Source: Chionis minor
Taxonomy: Eukaryota; Chordata; Aves; Charadriiformes; Chionididae
Assembly: GCA_013398295.1 (NCBI GenBank)
Contig: VZSF01008940.1
Location: 1 to 64,000 of the forward strand
Length of the DNA stretch: 64,000 nucleotides
Direction: 5' to 3'
The notes beneath the pieces were generated by a model. It made no database searches. It worked only from the letters and a program-made list of their open reading frames with translations, and had not been told where the DNA came from. Below, piece by piece: positions 1 through 11,171 of this stretch. A program made the translations under genes and the position numbers. Each line of letters begins with the position of its first letter. The first letter of the stretch is position 1.

Positions 1-2668
1 AGCCTGGCACCACAAATCTATCTACATGTAAAATTACATGTGAAATTATATGAACCAGAAAAGAAAAACAATAATTGCTTCTTTTCATTCAAGAGTGATA
101 TTGCTGAATACAAAATAATTTGGTCAAAAAATATTATAGACAGTTTGCAGACCCATCACTATAATTTCATCAATTCTATTCTGCTGGGTTTTGCATTGAT
201 TCACAGGCTTGGCATATGAGTTTTAGGACTCAATACCACATTATATTAAAGCAAAACCAGTGAACACTGCTGACCTGAAAGGTATTTCGATACAGATAGC
301 AGATACCTGAGAGCAGGTTTTTAGGTGATATAATTTCTTGTGGTTGTAATGCATTTTAGCTCTTCTGATTCACATCTGCTAAGAATCTAGTCTATGGGAA
401 TTCCTTGATGCTCAGTGCTATCATTCTGACACCTGCCAAAATGTCAATGGGAGAATGAACCATAAAAATATCACTTCTTGATAGAAATTAATGTAACTTT
501 AAGATCAGTCGTGTTACGCAGATTCTGTTCTCATCTTAATAGAACTTTTAAATATCTGTTTCACCAACAGGATAAATGGCTGAGCATTAACTACTGCAAA
601 TGAATGCAGAACTGTAAAACAGCAGTATAATCATATAATTTATTTCTTAATTTACCGTTAGTATAAAACCAATCTTCTGTTGAAGAAGGCTGTGTTGGCA
701 ATTGGGTGCTATATATTTGACATGTAAAAGTAAAAATCGGTATTCCTGAGAATGTAGTTTATGATTATTTTATCATTTTAAAAATACTTCACAGAGGGAA
801 GTAATTAATTATTATCCTTATTTTATAGTTCAAGAACAGGGTGTTTAGAAAGGTGAAATGACTTTTTCAAGAAATTTTGTGTGTAGAAATAAATTATTGT
901 TAAAATGACAGTGATATTTTATTCTAAATGTCATTTTATAAAACAGTAAAATTCCATTACCTTCAGGGGGGCCAAAATTTCCTTTGGAGTCTTAGCTATA
1001 ACCCACATGTCTAGTTCAGCACCTTATTCACAAGGAAAGGTATTCTCAATCTTTTGCCTAGCTTGGAGCACAACTTTTAATGATAATCTTGTAACTCCCC
1101 ATGGAATGCAACCCATTATTTCATTAAAAAACAGGGTTAGAATTTGAATTCATGTTGTTAGCTGTAAGAATAGAAGACTTGTAGACCATGTAACCTCAGG
1201 GCTCCATAATCAATAACTGGTTCATGGACAGCTGTTTGAGAGAGACCATGCTGAAATTTACTATTTTTCAGTAGCTTAATAACCTGTGTTTTAGGTATCC
1301 TTACAGATTCCTAAGCAGTTGTTGACCTTTGTTCATGAATCTTTTTTTTTTTTCCTGGTAAAGTGGTTGTTGACTATGCCACAAGGATGATTTCTGTGCA
1401 CACTCTAATCTGTAAGCATCCATAGTCACATAAAGATTTACAAACCTAGAGCTGTAGACAGTCCTGAACTCCAGTGACTACCCACGATGAGACCTGGAGA
1501 CAGTCTCACTCATGGTGAGAGAGTACAGTTGGCACAACTGACAACGAATGCAATATATTGGAGCCAACCCCTGCAAAATCTTCACAGAATGAGGAAGGAT
1601 TTCATAGAAAATAATGGGAAAATTTTGGAGGCATATATTTGAAGGACTTCCCCCAAACATTGCAGACAACACAACAGGGAATGCAAATGGAACTAGTGAA
1701 AGATGGCAAATTATTTGCTTGGAAATCATTAATGTTAGCCACTTGTTGTGGCAGCAGTTCTGAATAGTTCTTCAAACTGGTCCTTGTAAAACAGTGTTAG
1801 CTTACTTAGCGCAGACTGATTATCTCTCACAACATACTTTTACTTATCTGAGTAGTATCTCAATCTCTGAAGAGCTCCAACGGCTTCCATAACAGCATCT
1901 GTTCAGGATTTTATTCTGAGTATCTGAGTCTGGAGTTTCACAGCTTTAGGCTTTTTTTTGTCAGTAGAATTGTCAATGAAAAGGCCTCAATTTAAAAAAA
2001 AAAAAAAAGTTCACCTTTGAAACTGACTTTCTGACAAAAGTAATGATGAAACAGATATAATAAAAATGTGCCATGGTAAGCCACTTTGTTAACAAACAGA
2101 ACAGTATTATTTCTACAGTAGAATAATACCGTTAGTGAGGAAATTCACACATCCAGCTATAACCAGTTGGTGTGTATTGGTTGCACCGTGATATCCGCTG
2201 ATTATCTGCAAGTGCTTCTCTCAAAAGATGGAAGATTTGGCCATGAATGGAAATCTTCTACTTACAGGCCAGTTATTCCATGGCATGATAAAATTTATTT
2301 TATGTTTTTGGGGGGCAAGTGATGTGTTTTTTTGAGGAAGGTGGGAATGTACTCTTTGGGGCCTCTTTGGACTTACCTTCTCATCCTCCTCTTTTCCTGC
2401 TACTTTCTTTTCCCTTTTCATTGAAGTTTCTACTGCTTCCCTCTCATTCCTTCCATTCTGGATTTGTCTGCCAGGTAAAACCAAATCAATAAATCCAGCA
2501 GGAAATAGCAAGTAACCCTGGAGTAACTGACATTTCTGTTTCATCTTCCCTTGTCTTATGCATTTCAGGAGTGCTGAGCTAGAACCATTAGTCTGGTTTG
2601 CAACAAACCTGAACATGAGCTTGTTCAGGGGCTCCATGTTGTACTTTGTCCATTGTATCCTTAACTAT
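1..2668. other. Unique AT-rich DNA, no gene
   Basis: I see no coding exon, no LINE and no LTR here. It is AT-rich with scattered homopolymers, including a poly-A run near 1992-2007. A near-perfect palindrome lies at 2104-2129. A 138-codon frame on the minus strand (2221-2637) is lysine-rich and has no recognisable domain; I take it as a chance frame. Confidence 0.6.
2104..2129. repeat. Near-perfect palindrome (12-bp arms)
   Basis: The left arm 2104-2116 (GTATTATTTCTAC) pairs with the right arm 2118-2129 (GTAGAATAATAC), with one unpaired T and a one-base centre. It could extrude as a small cruciform. No gene is nearby to give it a role. Confidence 0.6.
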
Positions 2669-2792
2669 TGACAAGGTTTGGACCAGATTGGCTCAATCAG
2701 GTGGAGCGACAGGTGTTTTCTCACTCCTGCTCTGGTCCAAAAGGAGGCAGGAGAGAAAAAGAGACTTCTGAGTTTAGAAGGAACTAAACTAC

Positions 2793-2798
2793 TTTAAT
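2793..2798 (-). terminator. Polyadenylation signal of the 2669-3390 LTR
   Basis: The minus strand reads ATTAAA, a common variant of AATAAA. It lies downstream of the LTR TATA box, where the R region should end. Confidence 0.5.
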
Positions 2799-3040
2799 GA
2801 AATATTAATAAGAAAATAATAAAAATAAAATAATAAAATATATATAAAACCTTACCAAGCTCCCAGGATGATGATCATGTCACCAGCAGGCACTGGGAAA
2901 GTCCCAGACTGGACTCAGTGACAGACAGGAACTGGATTCCAGATCTGGATTCAGGATCAAGATCAAAAGCACACAAACAGACATCCAAGGGTCCTTGGAT
3001 GCCAGCCATTAGACAGAGGGCTGACCCTTTGACCCCTCAG

Positions 3041-3048
3041 CTTTTATA
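3041..3048 (-). promoter_or_regulatory. TATA box of the 2669-3390 LTR
   Basis: The minus strand reads TATAAAAG. It sits inside the LTR, with about 340 bp of U3 upstream and the poly-A signal about 245 bp downstream. Whether it is active cannot be told from sequence. Confidence 0.6.
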
Positions 3049-3390
3049 CTGAGCATGAGGCAGATGCCATGGAATACCCTGTTGGTCAGGTTTGGGTCAC
3101 CTGTCCTGTCCGCTCCTCCTCACAGGTGTGACCACTCTACGCTTTTCAGCTTCTGACCCTCCAATGGGGCAAATATCAAAGTTGTCTGGCCTTGGGTGTT
3201 AGAGCAGTAAGGATAAGCAAGGGCCGCTCTGCATACTGTGCCTTGGCAACAGCTATAAGCACGGGTTTCATCACTCTGAGAGCAAACATTTTTTGCACAA
3301 CATGCTGTTAATTTCAGCAGTTAGAAGAGGCCTAGCTAAATAGTCAAGTTACTGAACAAAACTGGTCCTGTTTTACCTCAAACCAGGACA

Positions 3391-3927
3391 AATATGTATT
3401 ATATTCCTTGGGGGATAGGGGGAGGGAGTTGAGGAAATAAAAATAAAAACAAAGCAAGAATTGGAGTAAATATTTCTGCAAGTTACAGTATATGTGGTGT
3501 ATGGGGATCACATCCACAGATGTATAAACCCATATAGCTCTTTGCTGATCCATACAGAATTTTACTCAGTGTTGGTTACAAACTCATTTATTGTCTCTGC
3601 CTCCTGGAGTCTTTTTTAGAGCTACAGATAACATAAAAGTTTTTAAAACACTTCTGTCCCTGCACAGCTTCAGCCCTTATAAGTAAGGTGTTTCTCAGCA
3701 GGAATAAGGGAGGCACACACTGAGAATTTCATTGTAAGTAAATGTTATGTGTGTGTTTATACTCAGGTTCTTTAGAAAGTTGTAATTATCTTTTTGTTGT
3801 TGTTATTTTAAGAAAACTGATACCAGATCAGTTAGACATGCTCCTTAAATTAGTTGCTTTTTATAGTACTATAGTTTACATACTAGTTAACTCTACATAG
3901 CTTTTTTTTTTTAATGCACTGCTGATT
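3391..3927. other. Unique AT-rich DNA
   Basis: No gene or recognisable repeat. A minus-strand frame near 3344-3553 straddles the LTR end and is a chance frame. A T-rich stretch at about 3901-3912 lies just before the CR1 3' end. Confidence 0.55.
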
Positions 3928-4660
3928 TCATAGAATCATAGAATGGTTTAGGTTGGAAGGTACATTATAGATCATCTAATTCCAACCCCTCTGCCATGGG
4001 CAAGAACACATCCCACCAGACCTAGTTGCTCAAAGCCCCATCCAATCTGTCCAACCCATCCCTTGAACACTTCCAGGGATGGGTCCTCCACAGCTTCCCT
4101 GGGCAACATGTTCCAGTGCCTCACCAACCTCAGAATGAAAAATTTCTTCCTGACAGCTAATATAAATCTATCCTCCTCCAGTTTGAAGCCATTACCCATT
4201 GTCCTATCACTACATGACCTTGTAAGAAGTCATGAGGTTGGCACGGGCCCACCTCCCAGGCCTGTCCAGGTCCCTCTGGATGGCATCCGTTCCCTCCAGC
4301 ATGTTGACCGCTCCACACAGGTTGGTGTTGTCAACAAACTTGCTGAGGGTACACTCAATCCCCCTGTCCATGTTTCCAACAAAGATGTTAAATAGTACCA
4401 TTCCCAGGACTGACTCCTCACTGCTCACCACTTGGATATCAAGCCATTGACTGAAACTCTTTGAGTGCAACTGTCCAGCCAGTTCCTTATTCACTGAGTG
4501 GACCATCCGTCAAATCCATGTCTTTGTAATTCAGAGACCAGGATGTCATGTGGGACATGTTAAATGCTTTGCACAAGTGCAGGTAGATGACATCTGTTGC
4601 TCTCCCCCTATCCACCAATGCTGTAACCCCATCATAGAAGGCCACCAAATTTGTCAGGCA
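3928..4660 (-). mobile_element. CR1 LINE 3' portion with internal deletion
   Basis: The 3' end is at the left, marked by TCATAGAATCATAGAATGG, the reverse complement of the CR1 terminal octamer repeat, followed by the bird CR1 3' UTR. The stretch 3928-4228 covers the 3' UTR and the C-terminal end of ORF2. At about 4228-4231 the sequence jumps to a more upstream part of ORF2 (4231-4660), which includes the reverse-transcriptase catalytic region. Several hundred bases present in full-length CR1 are missing at that join. The element is 5'-truncated at about 4660, as usual for CR1. It cannot encode an active protein. Confidence 0.92.
4210..4506 (-). pseudogene. CR1 ORF2 reverse-transcriptase fragment, inactivated
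   Basis: This frame of about 98 codons encodes the RT palm region of CR1 ORF2. It contains the block SVLGMVLFNIFV followed by the catalytic box. In working RTs the box is (F/Y)xDD; here it reads FVDN, so the second aspartate has become asparagine, and nearby residues are also altered. Downstream lies AIQRDLDRPGRWARANLM, the conserved post-catalytic helix of CR1. The conserved glycine-rich motif before SVLG (normally VPQG) is lost. The frame is bounded by the deletion join on its C-terminal side. It is a dead remnant of a retrotransposon that would have nicked and reverse-transcribed its own RNA in the nucleus. Confidence 0.85.
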
Positions 4661-6079
4661 GAAGTTGCAGACTTACTTATCAGAATAGCAATACTAAAAA
4701 TCTCTTCCTAATGGCAGTGGATTTTGGTATACTCCAGACATCTTACTGATTCTGTTAATCTGTTAAATGTATTTTCTAATAAATTAGTTCTGTATACAAT
4801 GTATCACATAAAGTATATGGGGTGTTTTCACTAGAGATGGAATCAATTTTCAGCTTTTAGTGACTTGGGCGTCTGTTTATTATATCTAATAATATGACAT
4901 TTTGTATTTAATTGGCTTGTGATCACGTTTGATTTGTTTGAATTCATCTTTTCAGTGCCTTTTTATTACTATTAGTTGGAAATTTTCTCATTAATAAATT
5001 GTTTTCTGATTATTTCGGGTTGTTTTGAGGCAGGGTAGGTTTTCTTGATTTTTTATGGATGGATGGATGGATAAATTATCTCAATGGCTACAATGTAAAT
5101 TAAAAATAATTACATTGACGTCAGAGGGTTCTTACATGGAGCAGAAGGGTAGATTTCCCCATGCCACACACCACAGTTAAGAAAGCAACATTCTTTTGTT
5201 ACCAGAAGATATGTTCCAACATCTTTTACAAGAGGGAGGCTGTTCAGACTGATTTTCCTTTGGACTTTTTTGACAGATATATATTGATTTGCTTTTGGTT
5301 TAGTTTCTTCTCTTTTAAATACACAAGCAATATCATGGGATGCCTGTTTTTCATTGATTTAGAATAGTACAATATGTAAGTCAGAATTAAAAACCAAAAT
5401 CCCAAATATTTGAAAAAAACTTCACAAACAATCTGATTACAGTATAGTTCCAGCCTGTTCCCATAGGACTCCTCATCAGCAATATTCATAGAATATGTAA
5501 ACACTTCACCTTCAGTAGGGAGGAAGCAATAATCCCTGGTCAATTGGTCTACAATCATCACTGCACTGCAAACAGCTGGTGGTGAATAACTATCATCCTT
5601 ACTGAGAATTGTAGTATGCACAGAACACAATGTTTGCCAACTGTTGTGTGTATTGCTTTGTTAAAATATAGAATACATATTTTCAGTTATAGTGATGTAT
5701 CCATGTGCTTATAAATAGTATCTTAAAATAAAAAGGAAAGCAACATATAAAAATGAAATGGATTATAGGTCAGTAAATATTTTGGCAACTCAATTTTAAA
5801 GGCAGACATGAAATAATTATTTAAGACATGGGAGGGAATAGCAAAACAGAAATAAGGCAATTATATCTGTGGAAGTGGGAAAATTTGAGAGCGTAAAATG
5901 GTAGCCAATGGTACCATTAGAGCTGCAAGGAAAGAGTGGGAAAAGTGACATAAAATGCTATCTGTAAGAATAAAAATACTAATACTTTCTATTATAGATA
6001 ATAAAGAAAATATATTTTTATTAAATTATTTGATTGTTATTATGACCAAATTATCCAACTGATTGCAAAAGATATGGAG
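4661..6079. other. Unique AT-rich DNA with a GGAT microsatellite
   Basis: No gene is recognised. Frames at 5161-5367 (+) and 5244-5630 (-) lack domains and overlap each other on opposite strands. An (ATGG)n run is at 5055-5072. Confidence 0.5.
5055..5072. repeat. (ATGG)4 microsatellite
   Basis: Four and a half perfect ATGG units. Short and probably only weakly polymorphic. Confidence 0.85.
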
Positions 6080-6680
6080 CCCAGTTCACCCAGGCTAAGA
6101 CATCTAGTGCCATTTGAGATTTTTAGGGCCCTGAGTACCCTAATAGTCTTGTCACCACAGTGACAAGCCTCACCTGTGACCACCACCCACACCCGTACCC
6201 ATGGGCTCATTTCAGCTCAGGCCAAGGCCATAGTCTTGTTCTACCTATGCTATTCTTGTCCACATGCCCTCCTGGCCGAGCCCTGGGTCTGATTCTTGCT
6301 TTTGACTGGTGCTCACCAGGCTGTTGATGGGACCCTTTACTGCCAGCACATGGGTCTGCCTGCCTTGCTCAAGTACTGTGACCTGTTGCAGAGGCACCAC
6401 TTGTGCTGGGGTCACCCTTGGCTGCTAGCTTGTTCTTGCCTTGTGGAGCAGCCCTGCTCTTGCTGCTTCCTGGCAGAGAGGTCCTAGTTACCACTTGACC
6501 CATGCAGTTGTCTCAGCTATGGCATCAGACCTACAGATGGTCTGTACCCTTTCATAGTAGTATCTAGAGGCAAAATAACTGATGGTGTCTCAGCTAGCCA
6601 GATGCTGCTGGGGAAGCAGTTGATTTCACCCCTAGCTGTGATATTTTTCCAGGGGATTTTGCTCTGAGATTGGCCACTGT
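6080..6680. repeat. GC-richer repeat-like block, family not recognised
   Basis: Composition changes abruptly from AT-rich flanks to a C/T-rich, GC-richer block with runs such as GGGCCCTGAGTACC and many CCTG and CACC words. It begins with a GGCCCTGAGT motif that also occurs in the CT-rich block at 44128-44558, which hints at a shared interspersed family. A 63-codon plus-strand frame at 6296-6487 has no domain. It could be an old LTR or a non-autonomous element. Confidence 0.4.
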
Positions 6681-8532
6681 TGTGATTTAATGCTTACTAT
6701 GACCCTTAAGCAGAAATTTGGTCTTCATTTGAACATTTCCATTATAGACAATTAAGTTCATTGTTTTGTGTTCATGGCTTTTTGCAGTTGTCATATTTAC
6801 TATTTGAATGCTTCTTCTCTTAAAATTGGATCTTTGTGGTTTTATTAATGGATTCAGAGCTAACAGAGAAGAACATGACTGTTTTTCACTGGAACAATGG
6901 AAGATATTTAAGTAGAAGGAAAATGTAGTTAAGGACAAAATTTGCTCCTGATATCAATTATCTACTCTGGATTTGCATATTTTTATTTTTTTTTTAAACA
7001 TGTAGTGATCAAGCTTTTAGTTTTGGGGTTTGTGGGTTTTTTGGTGTTTTGGGGTTTTTTTTTACTCAGGACACTACATGTTAGGGTATTGTTTTAAGTC
7101 TAGTAGATTTTTTGACTGCTTCAGAAAAAGTGCCAGAAAGCTGTATTTGTCATTCAGTTCTGGTTTATGTGCTTCATGGACAATGAATGTGATAGGCAAG
7201 TCTTGGAATCTTGAGAGCTACCTTTGTTTCATTTGCTGAAACTATTTCTCTTAAGTGACTAACTCAAGATGAGAAGTAGTTAAGACGATAAGCTTTCCCC
7301 CATTGTTACAGTTCTTGGCCTTCTTGATTCCCTTAGGTTTTTCTAGTGAGGGTATTTATATCCTTCTTGTGGTGACATATAGGAACTTCTCAAGCAAGTA
7401 CGTGTGCAATTATATGTACATTTTTATCCCTTTCCATGAAATGATAAAATATCTCAGGAAGAAATCAATATTTCCTTCTTTCTATAATTACATTGCGTTT
7501 AATAGGTTGCTTTTCTTAGTTGTATGTGGTCCTGATGAGACTCAAGTGAAAATGTTTCTTCCCAGAAACAAAATCAGCTTCAAATATGCCTTTCCAGTCC
7601 AATTTCGTTTTCCTAAGAGGGGGCAACAGCAACAACAACAACAAAAAGACACTGGTTCTTATTAGTAATGTCACTTATTTGGTGTTTACCTCTCCCAGAT
7701 TTTGTCACAGCTTCAAATGTGAGTCCAGCCACTTTGAAGAGTTGTTTATTATCAGGGATTCCTCAAACATTCCAGGTAACTAGTTATTATGCTTATACAT
7801 GTGAAAGACTTTCTGTCTAGCAATCTATATCCTTATGGAGGCAAAGCTCATTACTCCTTGACCAAGCCTGCCTGAATCTGGAGGAAGAACTATTCACACG
7901 ATCTATAACAACAATTTACTCACTAGAACAGTGCTGTCATTAATCACCTCTTCCCTCCCCTGCCTATCCTTGCAGTCCTCAAGGACAGTAACAGCATGGT
8001 ATTCACGAAAAAAAAAAAAAGGTGTATTTTTGAACCTGTTCTAATGTATTGTCTTTTAAATCTCTTGTTTCTGTTGCCTTTCACTATGCTTCCTCACATG
8101 AGCCTACATTTTTAAAGTATGACACCCAAAAGATAGACAAGCTGAAGTGTCATGGGAAATAAGGGGAGTAGAATAGCAAACTTGTGCATCTTACACAAGA
8201 TGAACAATAGGTCACAGAATGAGATTTGCTCATTTGTTTTCAGACTTTCATGCCACAAAAATGGCGTAAACTGAACATTTACTCTCTGCTTGGAGCTATG
8301 TCTTACTATGCACTATTGACAAGGAATGAACCCAAAGTAGTTCTCTGCAGAACCCTGTTTGATGTCAAGCTGAGAAGGCTGTTCAATGTTTTAATTAGCT
8401 TTTTGGGCCGCCTTTTTTTTTTATTTTTTTTTGCAGCTGTGCACACAGTATATAATAATTTCATCTTCACCATGTTTTCCTAATTTCGTTGAGAATGCCA
8501 TGTAGTTTATGACTTCTTCCCCCTTATCCATT
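6681..8532. other. Unique AT-rich DNA
   Basis: No gene recognised. It includes a G/T-rich tract at about 7019-7064 and a short CAA/CAG run at 7624-7647. The run would read as polyglutamine in a 120-codon plus-strand frame (7303-7665), but that frame shows no domain and no conserved composition. Confidence 0.5.
7624..7647. repeat. CAA/CAG trinucleotide run
   Basis: Imperfect (CAA)n with one CAG, about eight units. It is a simple repeat in non-coding DNA. Confidence 0.75.
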
Positions 8533-8890
8533 TAGCCTGTCAAAGAGGGAAATTCAGTTGTCTTAACGCTGTTTGTTTCTTGTTGCTTTGTTATTCTTTC
8601 AAGGTTTTGTAAATGGATTGTTTAATTTGTTCCAGTATCTTTCTAGATACTGAAATGAGTCTGACAGGTCTATAATTTTCTCATACTCTTTTTTTTCCTC
8701 CTTGAAAAATTAAAAACTAAGTTTTGTCTTCTACCAGTCTGTGACGCATCATCTACACTCCAAGTCATGGGTAATAATCGCTAATGACTTGGAGATCGTT
8801 TTAACTTCTACCTCAAATTCTTGAGAAAGCCATGGTTCCTTAGATGCTCCCGTCTTATTCAAATATTGCTTAATCTCTACATAAATAGGT
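8533..8890 (-). mobile_element. Ancient CR1/L3-type LINE remnant (RT N-terminal region)
   Basis: Read on the minus strand, about 8590-8700 encodes a decayed reverse-transcriptase start: ENYRPV, then LISVSRKILEQI and KQSIY, which fits the conserved NYRPxSLxSxxxKxLExI block of CR1/L3 RTs. The nucleotide words around it (CTGACAGGTCTATAATTTTC, GGATTGTTTAATTTGTTCC) fit the old amniote-wide CR1/L3 elements better than the young bird CR1s elsewhere in this window. Stops and frameshifts are frequent. Both edges are approximate. Confidence 0.75.
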
Positions 8891-10540
8891 GAATACTGGC
8901 TATAAATAACCATCTAAGTTCTATTTTCAGCTCTATGAATGACAGGAATATATTATCGACGAAGCAGAGACCAAGTATTAAAAAAGTGTAGGGAGGAAAT
9001 AATTTAAAATTTAAGGAGTTACTAGCTCAATTAAATCCTAAGCCATAAAAGTGTTATAAACTAAAGTAATTGCAAGAAGTTCCCTTTACTTTTTTTTTTT
9101 TTTAAGGTAATTGGTGTAAGTCTTCATTAAAAATTGTACACTGGTCCTTAAATTCTTTTATAATTATTTTAAGTTCAGTGACAGATTTAGTTTTGTCTGC
9201 TTAGCTTGCTTCTGTCTGTATAGAATCAAGATCTGGACTCTTACTCAAGAAGTATGCAAGATATGGATTTTTAGGATTACGTTGCACAATTCAGTCTAGG
9301 AAAACATTTAGAGAATATTGTACCTAATTAACTGAGAATTAAATAACATCTTGCAATTTGTATATAATTTCTTTACTGAATTAATTTCTGTAGGTTTTTT
9401 CTTACCTTCATAATGATTTTAAATCTAAAAGGATGAGACAGTTTAAAATTCCAACTAATTAAAGGAATTCTGTACTTTATGGATTTCTTGCCAGAAGAGA
9501 ACAATTTAAAAGCAAGCAAGATTACACTAGGGGAAGCAATAGCCCCTAGCATATTTGATAGTGTATTTCAGCATTTGAGTTTAAGAGAGTTTTACATGAT
9601 CTTACCTAATGCATGATATTCTTATGGTTTTATCTAAACTCCAACTACTATCTAAATTTTAAAGTAAAATGAAGAAGACATAGGTTGCAAACACAGAGAA
9701 AAATCTTGTACAAAGTTAAAAACCAGAATAAATAAATTAGAGATCCTACTCAAACTGATATACATTTTAAACATGTACTCATGATTATATTCTTAAAGGT
9801 CACAGATTATCTCAAACTGCAAGCTACCTTTTAGATAAAAATGTTGATTATAATGAAAGGGATTGTAAATGTGGTTTAAATTGTTCTTTTCTTTGAGAAG
9901 TGTCTCTTGCTCTCTCCTCTTTCTTGTTAATTACTGTGTGCCAGCAGAAGAGAAGCCTCCACTGAAGCTGTGTAATGGGTGACATATAATAATACACTGT
10001 ATAGACAATAGTAATGAAATCACCTTTATCATGTATTTACACATACTTTGAAAATATGCTTCACATGGCCAAATGCAGGCTTGACTTCCTAGTCTTACAA
10101 TGGAAGTGCTACAGGGCAGCAAGCTGAACCTTTCAAGGAAATTTCTGAGATGCTAATTTAAGCATCTGAAAAAACCATGAATGCAAAAGGCAGTCATATA
10201 TTTTTGCATTTGCCCTAATTGCAGGTAGAAAGTCTATGTCACACAAAACACATCAAAGCTTCAGGGAAGTAAACTAGGTTTAGAATGTGGAATTCATAGA
10301 TTGTGTACCATAGACCAATTATTAAGGGATTTTAACATTTCTGTGCATTTCCTATCAGTTATTAATCATAAGCCCCACTTTCCAACCTAAAGGGAAAGCT
10401 GTTAATTATCACAAATAAGGCTTCCTAAAGTTACTTAAGGTATGGTTGAGACTAGAATGAAAGATTTGTAATTTAACACAGCCTAGTTTTTACGTTTCCA
10501 ACACAGAAAGACTGGCAAACATTCAGATCTGGAGACTGAC
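8891..10540. other. Unique AT-rich DNA
   Basis: No gene, LTR or LINE recognised. Only short homopolymers and a 63-codon minus-strand frame (9931-10122) without features. Confidence 0.5.
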
Positions 10541-10557
10541 TTTTTTTTTTTTAAAGC

Positions 10558-10590
<33 letters not shown>
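10541..10590. repeat. Poly-T / poly-A pair
   Basis: A T12 run (10541-10552), an 8-base spacer and an A29 run (10562-10590). No source retroposon body is seen upstream. The length makes it prone to polymerase slippage. Confidence 0.85.
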
Positions 10591-10591
<1 letters not shown>

Positions 10592-10653
10592 CCCCAGTCT
10601 GAAACACATTTGCAANAGAAAGCAAGAAAGCTCCAGTCTGAGACACATTTGCC
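10592..10653. repeat. 39-bp direct repeat pair next to poly-A, with an N
   Basis: CCCCAGTCTGAAACACATTT (from 10592) recurs as CTCCAGTCTGAGACACATTT (from 10631). The two copies differ at few positions and are offset by 39 bp. An undetermined base lies at 10616 between them. Confidence 0.75.
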
Positions 10654-10660
10654 AGTCTGC

Positions 10661-11129
10661 ACCTGAAATTTATAGCCCTAATTTGAAGCCTAGCTGTTTT
10701 GGACCAGAGATTGGTCTAATGTTGGGCTATTTCCTATTTTGAGATGGGTGTTTCATGGAATATTTAAAATTGTTCTGATGACAAAACTTTTTGAAACAAA
10801 AAAGACCTTTTGGTTCCCAGATAACTTTCTAGAGCATTTATCTGTATCAGCAATGTAATCTTCCACTACAATAAAATATGAATGAAAATAAGCATTCTAT
10901 GCACACCAACCATATTTACATGTTTTTTCTTATGGAATTTTGTAGATAGCTTCCAATTCTTTTATCTCTCTATGTTAAGCACTGCAAATTTCAATGCTTT
11001 TGCACTGACACACTTGTATTCTGTAACTCAAAATGCTTTGGGTGCACTAACTTTCTTTCTTTGCATAATCATTTAGAAGAAATACAGGGAGAATAGATAC
11101 TTTCAAAAAAAAAAAAAGGGAAAAAAAAA

Positions 11130-11171
<42 letters not shown>

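Larger units (their letters stand above)
2669..3390 (-). mobile_element. Solo LTR of an endogenous retrovirus, ERVL-like, antisense
   Basis: This 722-bp segment starts TGACAAGGTTTGG and ends AACCAGGACA, so read on the minus strand it has TG...CA ends. On that strand a TATA box (TATAAAAG) lies at 3041-3048 and an ATTAAA polyadenylation signal at 2793-2798, giving the U3-R-U5 order expected of an LTR. Flanking pentamers ACTAT (2664-2668) and AATAT (3391-3395) match at four of five bases, a plausible 5-bp target duplication, which is the size typical of ERVL. There are no gag, pol or env sequences on either side, so it is a solo LTR left by recombination. Family assignment is from recognition of the avian LTR type and was not searched. 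Confidence 0.8.

Noticed and set aside
2221..2637. 138-codon minus-strand frame with Lys/Arg-rich middle
   Set aside because: No domain, and the basic stretch comes from a pyrimidine-rich plus strand.
7303..7665. 120-codon frame ending in a polyglutamine run
   Set aside because: The glutamines come from a CAA simple repeat. The rest is hydrophobic chance sequence with no motif, and splice or start context is not convincing.
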